Assembly: GCA_050331715.1 (NCBI GenBank)
Contig: JBHJGO010000120.1
Coordinates: forward strand, 1 to 18,473
Source: JBHJGO01 sp050331715
GTDB taxonomy: Bacteria; Cyanobacteriota; Cyanobacteriia; Cyanobacteriales; Microcoleaceae
Reading direction: 5' to 3'
Length of the DNA: 18,473 nt
Below the pieces are notes generated by a model. That model had not been told where the DNA came from and ran no database searches. It saw only the letters and a program-made list of their open reading frames with translations. A program made the translations under genes and the position numbers. How positions within the stretch are numbered: position 1 is the stretch's first letter; every line of letters begins with the position of its first letter. Positions 1 through 8,121 of the stretch are shown here, piece after piece.

Positions 1-410
1 CTTTTTGGGCAATCTTTTCCAGACTTATTTGAGTCGATTCTCAGTACATTTACTGAGCTGCCTATGCCAAGACAGTCATATAAACCATGTCAGCCCAAAC
101 CTTTACACAGTCAACCTTTTTCGCCTTAAGTTGATACCCACAAAGTTGGCATTTTCTGTTCAGAAATTTTTCCGGGCCTGTGGCTAGACAAATCTGCGCT
201 ACTATCTGGCGATCTCGCAACAGTTTTATCAGTATCACACCAAGGAATAGCAACCCAGGAACACAAAAGTTTCCGTGGTTCAGCAGATTGAACTTTTGTT
301 AAGTCGTGTATGCTCAGTCGCAAATCAAGGGGTGGAACTCCGATGTTGTTCGATAAGATAGAGTCAGGCTTATTTTCCCGCTGCTCTGAGTCCACTCAGC
401 TACTAAACCG
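1..410. other. Non-coding leader region, no supported gene
   Basis: No reading frame here has the composition or start context of a real gene. A perfect inverted repeat, CTCAGTA/TACTGAG with a 4-nt loop, sits at 40-57. It has no T tract, so it is a weak candidate for the end of a gene outside the window. A possible -10 element TATGCT at 309-314 precedes the gene at 411 but lacks a convincing -35. No tRNA cloverleaf was seen. Confidence 0.5.
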
Positions 411-2084
411 ATGGCTAATCCTAACCCTGGCCCTTACCAAAGTCGAGCGTTTAACTTTCTGGCCCGTAATTATCAAGGGTTCCTGGATGGTTGCGATCGC
501 ACCTGGCGACAGGTCAAGCTAGCCGGGGGAACGGTAACTCATCTGTTGGCTTACCCATTTGTAATGATTGCTCAGGCAGTTCAGCACGCCACACGACAAC
601 TGAAGTCTGGAAACGATACCGCTCCAGAATTGGGAGCCAGTTCCAGGGAAGTGGATTCTGTAGATGTCGCTGCAACGAACCAGGCAGTTATTGAATCGTC
701 TGAAAAACCTCTGGCTTTGTCCCCTAGTTCAGATCAGTCGATTCGGAATATTTTGTTGATTGCAGCCGAGGAAGTTCAGGGTTCAACAGCGTTCAGCGTT
801 CAGCGGCCAGCATTCAGCCGGGAAATTAGAGGGATTGCGTCTCAGGTTAGAAACCGTCAACTTGTTTTGGTGGGTCAGGATAATCAAATTCTGAACTGTC
901 TTTCTTTTCCTCAAAGGCAGCTTCTGACACGCTACATTCGGATGGAGTTGACAGCAAGTTCGGCTAGCAAGTTATCGCTCTCAAAACCAGTCCTCTCAAT
1001 TTCTCAGGTTTTGCCTGAGCATGTCCAGTCTGATTTGGCTTCTGGACTACGACAGATTCAAAGAGGCACTACTGCTGTTTCTCGATATTCTAGTCAGTAT
1101 GTCTTGCCTTTGGTTAATCGAGTCACCGCTACTCTGTCAAAGGTGACAGGAGATTTACAACAGTCCTGGAACTATGCATGGCAGGTCAGTCATCAAACGG
1201 CCCTTGAGGTTGAGCATCACGCGGTTCAATCTAGCTTTGAGTTTCGGCGGCATCAGTTCAAAACCCTGATCTGGGCTGCGATGGATCATTTTTTCAATCA
1301 GCACGTTTATCAACTGGATGGCAGTGCAGCGGTCAAGCCCTTACCTAAATCCTCTATGTCTTCACCAACTTATCAGTTTCAGAGCTCAGAACCCAGTGAG
1401 TCAGCTTCCAGGTCAGCGCTAGAACCAGAACAATCTTCTTCTAAATTCACCTTTCAGCCTGTTCTCCGTAAACCCAAACTGTCTCAGCCTTTTTCCCCTT
1501 CTAAGCAGGTTCTGTTCCGATTTGTTACTCCTTCTCACCAGGAAAGCTCCACCTCAGTTACCCCTAATGATCCGAGGGAAAATTTTCCCCAGCCTCTGCA
1601 ATCTCCCAAAAAAAACCAAGAGCAAGGAACTACAACTTTCAAGCTTGCTGAGCCTTCTGCCTCCCCAGATTCTGGCGGTAGCGAAGTTACTCCAGTTCCA
1701 ACTGCCCAACCGACAACTTTCTCAACCGCATCCAACCCAACAATCCAGCCAATCTCGGGCAAGGATAGCCCTGTGACCTCCGCTGCAAATCAAGAAAGCC
1801 TTCTAGAAGGCGGTGTTCGGGACAGTATCGCTCAGGATCACCCACTCCAGGCTGTAACTGAGCCAGTTGACACGGAAGCTTTCCCCAGGTTACTGGATGC
1901 AACAGAACAGGTTGTGGATTCCAACTGGGTAGAGGCTCAAGTGAGTACAGTTGCTTACGAGAAGCATGCCCTGGAACGGATTTTGGGATGGCTCGACGGG
2001 GCTATTCTCTGGATCGAGAACGTCATCCTGAAGGTCTGGCACAAGGTTGAGCAGTGGTTCAGTCGTCAATCTGCTGAGAATTAA
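411..2084 (+). CDS. Large low-complexity hypothetical protein (557 aa)
   Basis: I do not recognise this family. The N-terminal ~60 residues contain aromatic and basic positions and a hydrophobic stretch (HLLAYPFVMIAQAV, about residues 45-58) that could be membrane-associated. Residues ~90-290 are mixed helix-prone sequence. Residues ~300-480 are rich in Ser, Pro, Gln and Thr and look disordered. The last ~35 residues form an amphipathic, Trp-rich helix (ERILGWLDGAILWIENVI). There is no signal peptide and no catalytic motif. The frame is long and uninterrupted and ends in TAA 84 bp before psbI on the same strand, so the two could be co-transcribed. The ATG at 411 has no strong Shine-Dalgarno, so the start is only moderately secure. 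A structural or scaffold role would be a guess. Confidence 0.75.
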   Translation: MANPNPGPYQSRAFNFLARNYQGFLDGCDRTWRQVKLAGGTVTHLLAYPFVMIAQAVQHATRQLKSGNDTAPELGASSREVDSVDVAATNQAVIESSEKPLALSPSSDQSIRNILLIAAEEVQGSTAFSVQRPAFSREIRGIASQVRNRQLVLVGQDNQILNCLSFPQRQLLTRYIRMELTASSASKLSLSKPVLSISQVLPEHVQSDLASGLRQIQRGTTAVSRYSSQYVLPLVNRVTATLSKVTGDLQQSWNYAWQVSHQTALEVEHHAVQSSFEFRRHQFKTLIWAAMDHFFNQHVYQLDGSAAVKPLPKSSMSSPTYQFQSSEPSESASRSALEPEQSSSKFTFQPVLRKPKLSQPFSPSKQVLFRFVTPSHQESSTSVTPNDPRENFPQPLQSPKKNQEQGTTTFKLAEPSASPDSGGSEVTPVPTAQPTTFSTASNPTIQPISGKDSPVTSAANQESLLEGGVRDSIAQDHPLQAVTEPVDTEAFPRLLDATEQVVDSNWVEAQVSTVAYEKHALERILGWLDGAILWIENVILKVWHKVEQWFSRQSAEN

Positions 2085-2168
2085 CAACCTTTTAAGATAT
2101 TATAAGGGGACTGTTATTTTCATATCACAGAACACACTTAGCCCGTTTAACCGAGGAGATATCCGCCA

Positions 2169-2285
2169 ATGGTGACTTTAAAAATCGCAGTTTACATCGT
2201 CGTTTCCTTCTTTGTTCTACTGTTTATCTTTGGATTCCTTTCAAATGATCCTGCCCGTAATCCCAAGCGGAAGGATTTGGACTAA
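2169..2285 (+). CDS. psbI: Photosystem II reaction center protein I (PsbI)
   Basis: This 38-residue protein begins MVTLKIAVYIVVSFFVLLF and ends NPKRKDLD, matching the classical PsbI pattern: a short lumenal N-terminus, one transmembrane helix (about residues 5-24) and a charged stromal tail containing SNDPARNP. PsbI is a low-molecular-weight thylakoid subunit of photosystem II. It contacts D1 and CP43 and helps assembly and stability of the reaction center. A strong Shine-Dalgarno, GAGGAG at 2153-2158, lies 10 nt upstream of the ATG. The length equals the family norm. It is followed by 185 bp without a gene. Confidence 0.96.
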   Translation: MVTLKIAVYIVVSFFVLLFIFGFLSNDPARNPKRKDLD

Positions 2286-2470
2286 TTCTTGCAAGCTGAT
2301 CATTGCAATATAACAGTCGTTAGTGGACAACTGTGACATTAAAAGATTAAGCTCTGACTGCTATGGGTATTTTATTCAGTAGTCCAGGGGCTTGTTGTGG
2401 ATGCTCAGCCCTGTATGGGGTTGAGCTAATTTGTCCAGGCTATCTGTGAGTTTTGTGTTGTTGAATCGCT

Positions 2471-4819
2471 ATGCCCTATCCGGTACCGCCCCCTGCTCCA
2501 CCTCCAGTTGTTCAAACCATTGTCCAAAATTCGTATGTTACAGCTGGGGATATCCCTACTGTTACTGTTCCAACTACTGTTCCAACTGAGACGTTCCAGG
2601 GTTCTCTCCTCGAAAATTTTTTACAGCCCCAAGCAGATACCTCGCAGGAAGATATCGTATCTGAACCGATATTTGAAACAGTCATGCCTGGGACGACGGA
2701 GTTTTCTGCTGTCACAGAATTTGTTCCTTCTGCACAAACGATTCCTCAAACAGTTACTCGGCTGAATCAAACCGTTTCCTATCGCCTTCCTCTACCTCGG
2801 ACTGAAGCCCTGCAGGAAATAACAAGCGCAGATTCGCTTGGCCCGTCTCTCTCAGTTCGCAGTTCTGACCTTGAACCTGTCAATCTCAGTCCCAATGCCA
2901 CTCAGTCCTTCCCGCCTCAATCCTTCCCTGTTCAGGTTGCCCAAGCAGATTCCAATCAAACGGCTGAACCGACGATTGCACCTCAACCATCGGCGGATAT
3001 TCCGGTCATTCTCCCCAGTGACTCAATTGAGGTGACGGCAGATCGTCAGGAATTTGACCAACAGCGGCAGATTATTACTGCCACGGGGAATGTCATGATC
3101 CGGTTTCGACAAACCCTAATTGATGCGGATCGAGCCCAGGTGAACCTGGCGACTCGTCAAGTTGTTGCTGATGGACAGGTGGCTCTGACGCGGGGGGAGC
3201 AGGTGGTTCGCGGCAACCGGATGGAATACAATCTGGTTCGCAATACAGGAGTCATCTTTGAGGCCAATGGCAGTGTCCTCACCTCCTCTGCGGCCAGAGA
3301 TCTCTCCGCAGAAAATAATCCTGTTAATATCAACAACGAAGATTTCCCCGCTGCCCCCATTAGCGATCGCATCACCTCTGCTCAGCCGGTCGAAAATATT
3401 TCAGCGACAGAGGGGGCTGACGTTAATGTGTCAGGGCTGTCTTTGCCAAATGTGGGCGGAAATGTCCGACGGCTGCGGTTCGAGGCGGATCGAATTGACA
3501 TTGCCTCCGATGGGAGCTGGGAAGCGACCAATATTCGAATCACCAACGATCCGTTCTCCCCGCCAGAAATTGAACTTCAGGCAGACACAGCAAAGTTAAA
3601 TCGGCTGTCTCCCCTTCAGGACGAGTTGTTGACGACGGGCTCTCGATTGGTGTTTGACCAAAGCTTTAGTTTGCCCCTGTTCCGAGATCGAACGATTATT
3701 GATCGACGACAACGGGACGCTAGTCCCTTCTCGATTGGATATGATCTGGATGACTTGGGGGGATATTTTGTTCAGTGGAATGCTGCTCCCCTGTTGTTTG
3801 GCCCCCTGGAGCTGGATTTATCCCCCCAGTTTCTAGCACAACGGGCGATAGAAAGTGGCGGCCCCTTTGATCCTGACTCCTTTGGTCTGCGGGCCAATCT
3901 ATCTGGCCCCTTGGGGACTCGCACATTCCTAGATAGTCGTTTGCGAGTGAATAGCTTTGATGGTTTTCCTAGTTTGGATGAGGATGATTATCGCGCAAGT
4001 GTGCGGCTCCGACAATTTATTGGGGACTATACACTGACTGCGGAATACAGTTATCGCGATCGCCTATTCAATGGAACGCTAGGCTTTCAAACCGTACAAA
4101 GTACCTATGGAGCAATTCTCACCTCCCCGTTATATGACCTGGGAACCTCCGGCGCACAGTTTCGCTTCCAAACCGCTTTTCAACGCATTGATGCTAGGAC
4201 TGATCAATTGGATCTGTTGGCAGTGAATCGGGATAATGATCGAATTAGTCGCACGCGCTTTCAAACTCTAGCCAATTTCACCTATCCAATTACCCTCTGG
4301 CAGGGAGAACCATTGCCAGCGACAGCAACAGAGGGTCTTCGATATACCCCTCGACCCGTCATTCCCTTTGTGAAGCTTGTCTTTCTCGCCCAAGGTGTGG
4401 TCAGTTTATACAGTGAAGGGGAGTCCCAGTCTTACCTAGTTGCAGGAGCTGGACTCCAGGGACAATTGGGTAATTTTTCCGATGATTTTTTCGATTACAC
4501 CGGATTTAATCTGTTTTATACTCAAGTCATTCAAGATGGAGAATCTCCCTTTCTGTTTGACCGCCGGGTTGATGACCGGGTGCTCACGATTGGATTAGTC
4601 CAGCAGATTTATGGTGGCCTGAGAGCAGGCTTTGAATCTTCGATTAATCTTGATAATGGCTTAGCGTTAAATAACGAATTTACGCTAGAATACAGCCGCC
4701 GAACCTACGGTGTGCTGTTGCGAATTAACCCGGTGCGTCGGGTCGGAAGCCTGAATCTCCGGATCAGCGACTTTAACTGGACAGGTAATCCAGGTCGCTT
4801 CTCTGGACGTAGTGAGTAG
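2471..4819 (+). CDS. LptD-like outer-membrane protein, DUF3769 family
   Basis: This 782-residue protein has the architecture of cyanobacterial DUF3769 proteins, regarded as the local counterpart of the LPS-export porin LptD. Residues 1-180 are a Pro/Thr/Gln-rich linker. Residues ~184-270 form an LptA/OstA-like repeat domain (SIEVTADRQEF, ATGNVMIRF, ADGQVALTRGEQVVRGNRMEYN). A second beta-rich segment starts near residue 337 (RRLRFEADRIDIASDGSWEA). From ~residue 410 onward the sequence has alternating aromatic strands and charged turns typical of a large outer-membrane barrel, ending near RVGSLNLRISDFNW. By family role it would place LPS in the outer leaflet. No Sec signal peptide is visible: the protein begins MPYPVPPPAPPPVVQ, and in-frame TGA codons lie just upstream (2462, 2447). 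The ribosome binding site is weak. The gene ends in TAG, 74 bp before the next gene on the same strand. Confidence 0.82.
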   Translation: MPYPVPPPAPPPVVQTIVQNSYVTAGDIPTVTVPTTVPTETFQGSLLENFLQPQADTSQEDIVSEPIFETVMPGTTEFSAVTEFVPSAQTIPQTVTRLNQTVSYRLPLPRTEALQEITSADSLGPSLSVRSSDLEPVNLSPNATQSFPPQSFPVQVAQADSNQTAEPTIAPQPSADIPVILPSDSIEVTADRQEFDQQRQIITATGNVMIRFRQTLIDADRAQVNLATRQVVADGQVALTRGEQVVRGNRMEYNLVRNTGVIFEANGSVLTSSAARDLSAENNPVNINNEDFPAAPISDRITSAQPVENISATEGADVNVSGLSLPNVGGNVRRLRFEADRIDIASDGSWEATNIRITNDPFSPPEIELQADTAKLNRLSPLQDELLTTGSRLVFDQSFSLPLFRDRTIIDRRQRDASPFSIGYDLDDLGGYFVQWNAAPLLFGPLELDLSPQFLAQRAIESGGPFDPDSFGLRANLSGPLGTRTFLDSRLRVNSFDGFPSLDEDDYRASVRLRQFIGDYTLTAEYSYRDRLFNGTLGFQTVQSTYGAILTSPLYDLGTSGAQFRFQTAFQRIDARTDQLDLLAVNRDNDRISRTRFQTLANFTYPITLWQGEPLPATATEGLRYTPRPVIPFVKLVFLAQGVVSLYSEGESQSYLVAGAGLQGQLGNFSDDFFDYTGFNLFYTQVIQDGESPFLFDRRVDDRVLTIGLVQQIYGGLRAGFESSINLDNGLALNNEFTLEYSRRTYGVLLRINPVRRVGSLNLRISDFNWTGNPGRFSGRSE

Positions 4820-4893
4820 AGTCAGTGCATATCCATTTGAAACCTGGAGCTTGCGGATAACAACTATCGTTCTGGACGGGGTCGAGGTTTATC

Positions 4894-5709
4894 GTGGTGG
4901 AATCTTCCAATGACACGGCGACAAATACTGCAATGAATACAGCAGCAGTGGCAGCCGCTCTATTAGCACACTACAGCTTTGACATGGGTAGTGAGTTCAG
5001 CCCTGAGCAAATTATTGTTCAGTGGGCCAAGGTCTACGAAGTAAGCTGGCTCCATCTGGCAGTGATCGAAGCGCTTTACCAGGGTCGTTATAAAGTTTTT
5101 TCCGTTGAGCAAATTTTAAACCTCTGGCAGCGGCGTGGACGGCCCACCTTTCATTTCAATTCTGAGTTTGAACGGCTGGTTTGCCATCGGATGCCGCAGG
5201 ATTTGCACACCCGCCTAAAGCCAGCTCTAGCACCACAACCCGTGGAATATTCATTGTCAGCGATCAGTTCTCAACGAAAGCTAGCTCGAATCCGTCAGGA
5301 ACTCCCCTGGGTGACTGTGCGAAATCGTGCCATCGCAGCCCGTGCGGCTCTGGTTCCTGTACTGCCCTCTTCGTCTACCACTGCGCTGGCGTTGCCCATC
5401 AAATACACAGACTTTCTGACAAAGTTAAAGGCTGTAATTGAGAATAGCCAGGAATTGCCGACCGAAAACCAAGCGGCTCCAGAACCACCCGCCATTACGG
5501 TGGAGGCTAAGGTCACCCAAACCGACGATTCAGAATTGGAAGATTCGCAGATCAGTCAACTGGACATTACTTCCGACGGTCAAGGGGCGTCTAGCCCTAA
5601 ACCAGCTCAGGACACATTGAACACACCTCAAGCTGCAGATAATCTGGAATCCAGCGAACTCCTGAATCCGCCAGACGATACTTCGATAACATCTACAATT
5701 CTTGAGTAG
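4894..5709 (+). CDS. Conserved cyanobacterial hypothetical protein (271 aa)
   Basis: Residues ~14-105 match, from memory, a widespread cyanobacterial family without assigned function: a start like MNTAAVAAALLAHYSFD, then VIEALYQGRYKVFSVEQIL and LWQRRGRPTFHFNSEFERLVC. This part is helical and well conserved. Residues ~130-271 are variable, Ala/Ser/Pro/Glu-rich and acidic, probably disordered. There is no signal peptide or membrane segment, so a cytoplasmic protein is likely. I chose the GTG at 4894 because GAGG at 4884-4887 lies 6 nt upstream. An in-frame ATG at 4933 (residue 14) coincides with the usual family start but has no ribosome binding site. It lies 74 bp after the LptD-like gene and may be co-transcribed. 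It ends in TAG and converges with the minus-strand gene at 5726-6466. Confidence 0.8.
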   Translation: MVESSNDTATNTAMNTAAVAAALLAHYSFDMGSEFSPEQIIVQWAKVYEVSWLHLAVIEALYQGRYKVFSVEQILNLWQRRGRPTFHFNSEFERLVCHRMPQDLHTRLKPALAPQPVEYSLSAISSQRKLARIRQELPWVTVRNRAIAARAALVPVLPSSSTTALALPIKYTDFLTKLKAVIENSQELPTENQAAPEPPAITVEAKVTQTDDSELEDSQISQLDITSDGQGASSPKPAQDTLNTPQAADNLESSELLNPPDDTSITSTILE

Positions 5710-5725
5710 AGAATTTTGGGAGATA

Positions 5726-6466
5726 TCACCTCAACTCTCGGCTATTTTCAAACTGGCTCGGTTTCAGCTTCGATGGCAACGGAGCAGAATGAGAAGCATC
5801 TGCTGTTTGTAAGTTCTTCACCGCCACAATTAACCGCTTCAAACTTGGCTTAACAATTTCCTGGTTTTCACGGGTCAAAACCTTGAGTTCTGTACTCATT
5901 TCCTGAACATTCGCACGGGTGGTGGTCTATTCCTCCAGCACTTGTTGTCGAGATTCTTCCAAGGCCAGGGCGACATTATCTTGAATTGAGGCCACAGACT
6001 CACCCAGCAACGCCAATTGTTTTGCACGACGATTGGCCTCTAGTGGCATTTCCTCTACCCGACGTTGGAGTAGGGTTAACTCTCCGGAAAGCTGATGCTT
6101 AACTCCCAGAATCGCCCGTACCGCATTTTTTTCCATCTGTTCAACGGACTGATGCACTTCTAGCATCTCAATCTGAGTCTCCTGCATCCGTTTCTGGAGG
6201 CGATCGCGATTGGCCACATTCAAGAATGCAGTAACCGTTAGGGGAGCAACACCATACAAAGCTTGGCCGGAGAGACCAACCATAACAGCACCAACAGCAG
6301 ACCCCCCTAGGGAAATCCACTCTGCAACTTCTAGCCAGTGTTTTTTTCTTGTCATAGCAGGATGGAATTTTGAGCCAGTGGTATAACCTGTGGCCCGATT
6401 TGCGGGATCGTGGGAGCGGACGGAATTCATCTCAGAAACTTGAGAAACAGTTGCCATAGACTGCAC
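5726..6466 (-). pseudogene. Membrane-hairpin/coiled-coil protein gene interrupted by in-frame TAG
   Basis: Read on the minus strand, the frame opens at GTG 6466 (or ATG 6457, residue 4) and runs 179 codons. It meets TAG at 5927-5929, then stays open in the same frame for 66 more codons to TGA at 5726-5728. The post-TAG segment (TTTRANVQEMSTELKVLTRE, then NQEIVKPSLKRLIVAVKN) continues the same coiled-coil character, so I read this as one 246-codon gene with a nonsense codon. Residues ~48-66 and ~68-84 form a two-segment hydrophobic hairpin (WLEVAEWISLGGSAVGAV, YGVAPLTVTAFLNVANRDR). From ~88 onward the sequence is a long helical coiled coil. It resembles an uncharacterised cyanobacterial family with a YxxAPLT hairpin, recalled from memory. 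If translated only to the TAG, a shortened membrane protein would still be made. The start lies 92 bp from the divergent small gene at 6559. Confidence 0.72.
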
Positions 6467-6558
6467 AATGTCTCAACACTAGGCTACTGTTGATTATAGT
6501 TGCTAGGTCTATAATTAGTCAGTCTAACTTCACAACTCCTTACGCCCTTCCCATCGCC

Positions 6559-6705
6559 ATGACCCCTGAACCCAATCCAACGCCAAAAAAAATCAATCAG
6601 ATGTTCAGATCCGCCGTCAGCATCATCACATTTGTTTTTCTCTTGATCGGGGTTGGATTTTTAACGGTGAATTTTGTCGTTGCCCTGATTGAGAAGTTCA
6701 CTTAG
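6559..6705 (+). CDS. Small single-pass membrane protein (48 aa)
   Basis: The ATG at 6559 gives a 48-residue product beginning MTPEPNPTPKKINQMF, followed by one strongly hydrophobic helix (about residues 19-43, SIITFVFLLIGVGFLTVNFV) and a short tail ending IEKFT. The frame extends upstream to a TTG at 6490, but the ATG gives the more natural short-soluble-head, single-helix protein. I know of similar small cyanobacterial membrane proteins of unknown function but cannot name one. It is transcribed divergently from 5726-6466 and its TAG lies 14 bp from the convergent end of the binding-protein gene. No function is claimed. Confidence 0.6.
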   Translation: MTPEPNPTPKKINQMFRSAVSIITFVFLLIGVGFLTVNFVVALIEKFT

Positions 6706-6719
6706 TTAGCAAAACAATC

Positions 6720-7799
6720 CTAGGATTGCGGGTCTGTATACTGGACGCCGAGTCCCTTATCGATTTTTCGGATGACATCCCAGTACTCTTCATAGGTAAT
6801 CGGGATAAACTGATCCTCGCCAGACTTACTGAACTCCTCTTGAAGTTTACTGCCCTCCCAGTCGAAGGAGAAAAAGGCCTCTTGAACTTTTTCCGCTAAC
6901 TCTGGCTCCAGGTTGTAGACGTAGCCATATCCCGTGGTGGGGAAGGTTTGAGATTCATAAATCGTGCGGATCTGGGCAGGGTCAACGACTTCCCGTTCTG
7001 TCATGCGAGAGAGAACTGAATTGGCAACGGCTGCCGCTTTGTAGTCACCATTCACAACCCCCAGAATTGAGTTATCGTGACCCCCGGAAAAGGTAGAAGA
7101 ATAATCCGCACCTTCTTCCATTTGAAATTCCTCCTTCAGCAGGCTGGAGGGTGCTTTAAACCCAGAATTTGAGGTGGGTTCTGTAAAAGCAATCTCCTGG
7201 CCCTTCAGCTCTTCAACATTCTGAGCCTCACTATCTGCTGGCACAATAATCTCCATCTCATAGCCGTAGGAACCATCCTCGGCAGCCATCATGGCAAACG
7301 GGACAAACCCAGCAAAATTTACAGCAAAGGGATTACTGCCTGTATTGAATCCAGCAATGTGTAATCGGCCAGCCCGCATCGCTTCCAGTTGAGCCGCATT
7401 GGAATCAACCGCAAAGAATTCAATCTTTTTACCTGTTTTCTCGGCCATGTGATCTAGGAAACCGGCCCAAACTTCCTGGTAGACAGCCGGATCCTCAACG
7501 GGAGTGTAGGCAAAGATTAACGTCTCTGGATCGATCAATTCTGCTGAATCTTCTGGAGTATCCGCCACCAAATCGCCATTGCGATCGCAGAACTTCGCAT
7601 CCATTTCCGGCGGCCTGGGACAGTCTGCCGCTGTGGTGTCCGTAGATTGATCAGACTGGGTGGCTGTTCCTTCGGTACTGTTATCAACAGTGGTGTTGGA
7701 ATTGCCAGAATCGGTAGGGGAACCGCAAGCCGAGACGATAGCCAGCAATACGCCGAGACAGGAACCCAATAGGAACTTGTGGGAACTGGAATTAAACAT
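6720..7799 (-). CDS. PhnD-type phosphonate/phosphite/phosphate-binding lipoprotein
   Basis: This 359-residue protein starts with a lipoprotein signal: MFNSSSHKF, a hydrophobic core, then the lipobox IVSAC with the lipidated cysteine at residue 25. A Ser/Thr/Asn-rich tether follows. The periplasmic binding fold begins near residue 90 (DPETLIFAYTPVEDPA). PhnD-like landmarks include the GRLHIAGFNTGSN segment and EIAFTEPTSNSGFKAPSSLL, which in this family contacts an oxyanion or phosphonate ligand. The protein would deliver substrate to an ABC permease (PhnE) with ATPase (PhnC), but neither is adjacent. The only nearby transporter gene is an unrelated sugar-type permease. A perfect 13-bp tandem repeat lies just upstream of its ATG. 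It ends in TAG. The family assignment is solid; the exact ligand is not determined. Confidence 0.85.
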   Translation of the reverse strand: MFNSSSHKFLLGSCLGVLLAIVSACGSPTDSGNSNTTVDNSTEGTATQSDQSTDTTAADCPRPPEMDAKFCDRNGDLVADTPEDSAELIDPETLIFAYTPVEDPAVYQEVWAGFLDHMAEKTGKKIEFFAVDSNAAQLEAMRAGRLHIAGFNTGSNPFAVNFAGFVPFAMMAAEDGSYGYEMEIIVPADSEAQNVEELKGQEIAFTEPTSNSGFKAPSSLLKEEFQMEEGADYSSTFSGGHDNSILGVVNGDYKAAAVANSVLSRMTEREVVDPAQIRTIYESQTFPTTGYGYVYNLEPELAEKVQEAFFSFDWEGSKLQEEFSKSGEDQFIPITYEEYWDVIRKIDKGLGVQYTDPQS

Positions 7800-8121
7800 A
7801 CTGTGCAGTTAGTAAGTACAACTAGTAAGTACAACGACGAGAACGCTGAATTATGCCGAACAACACCCATAACGCCCGACAAACAAGTGACGCTTAATAA
7901 AGAATGTCACCCAAGCTCATCCGTAGACCAAAGATCCGAAACGATTCATCCCTAGTTTACATCAGCACTAAGCCCTATAACCTTTCCAGGTCTGGTGAGG
8001 TGGAGATTTAGGAAGTTGGGGTGGGGTGCGCTCCAACCTCTCGTACCCCATCAGCGCTGGAAACGCTGGATCGATCAAGTTCCCCTTCAAAAGTTCCACT
8101 GCAATCACTAATGCCAAACAA
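7800..8121. other. Intergenic region between PhnD-type gene and permease
   Basis: No coding sequence is supported in these 322 bp. Besides the tandem repeat at 7810-7835, an inverted repeat GGGGTGCG (8023-8030) / CGTACCCC (8042-8049), 7 of 8 pairs, could form a hairpin downstream of the minus-strand permease gene. It has no T tract, so it is a poor intrinsic terminator. Confidence 0.45.
7810..7835. repeat. 13-bp perfect tandem repeat upstream of the PhnD-type gene
   Basis: TAGTAAGTACAAC occurs twice head to tail (7810-7822 and 7823-7835), beginning 11 bp before the start codon of the minus-strand binding-protein gene. It could be a paired regulator site or a simple slippage duplication. It does not fit the NtcA pattern GTA-N8-TAC. 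Confidence 0.75.

Noticed and set aside
5..187. 60-residue frame at the window start
   Set aside because: No start context, no family resemblance, and a competing overlapping minus-strand frame of equal quality.
781..815. Short GTTCAGC repeats
   Set aside because: Three near-copies inside the coding region at 411-2084; compatible with low-complexity coding sequence, not a mobile or CRISPR repeat.
7810..7835. NtcA binding site
   Set aside because: The GTA and TAC half-sites are not spaced by 8 nt; closest spacing is 11.
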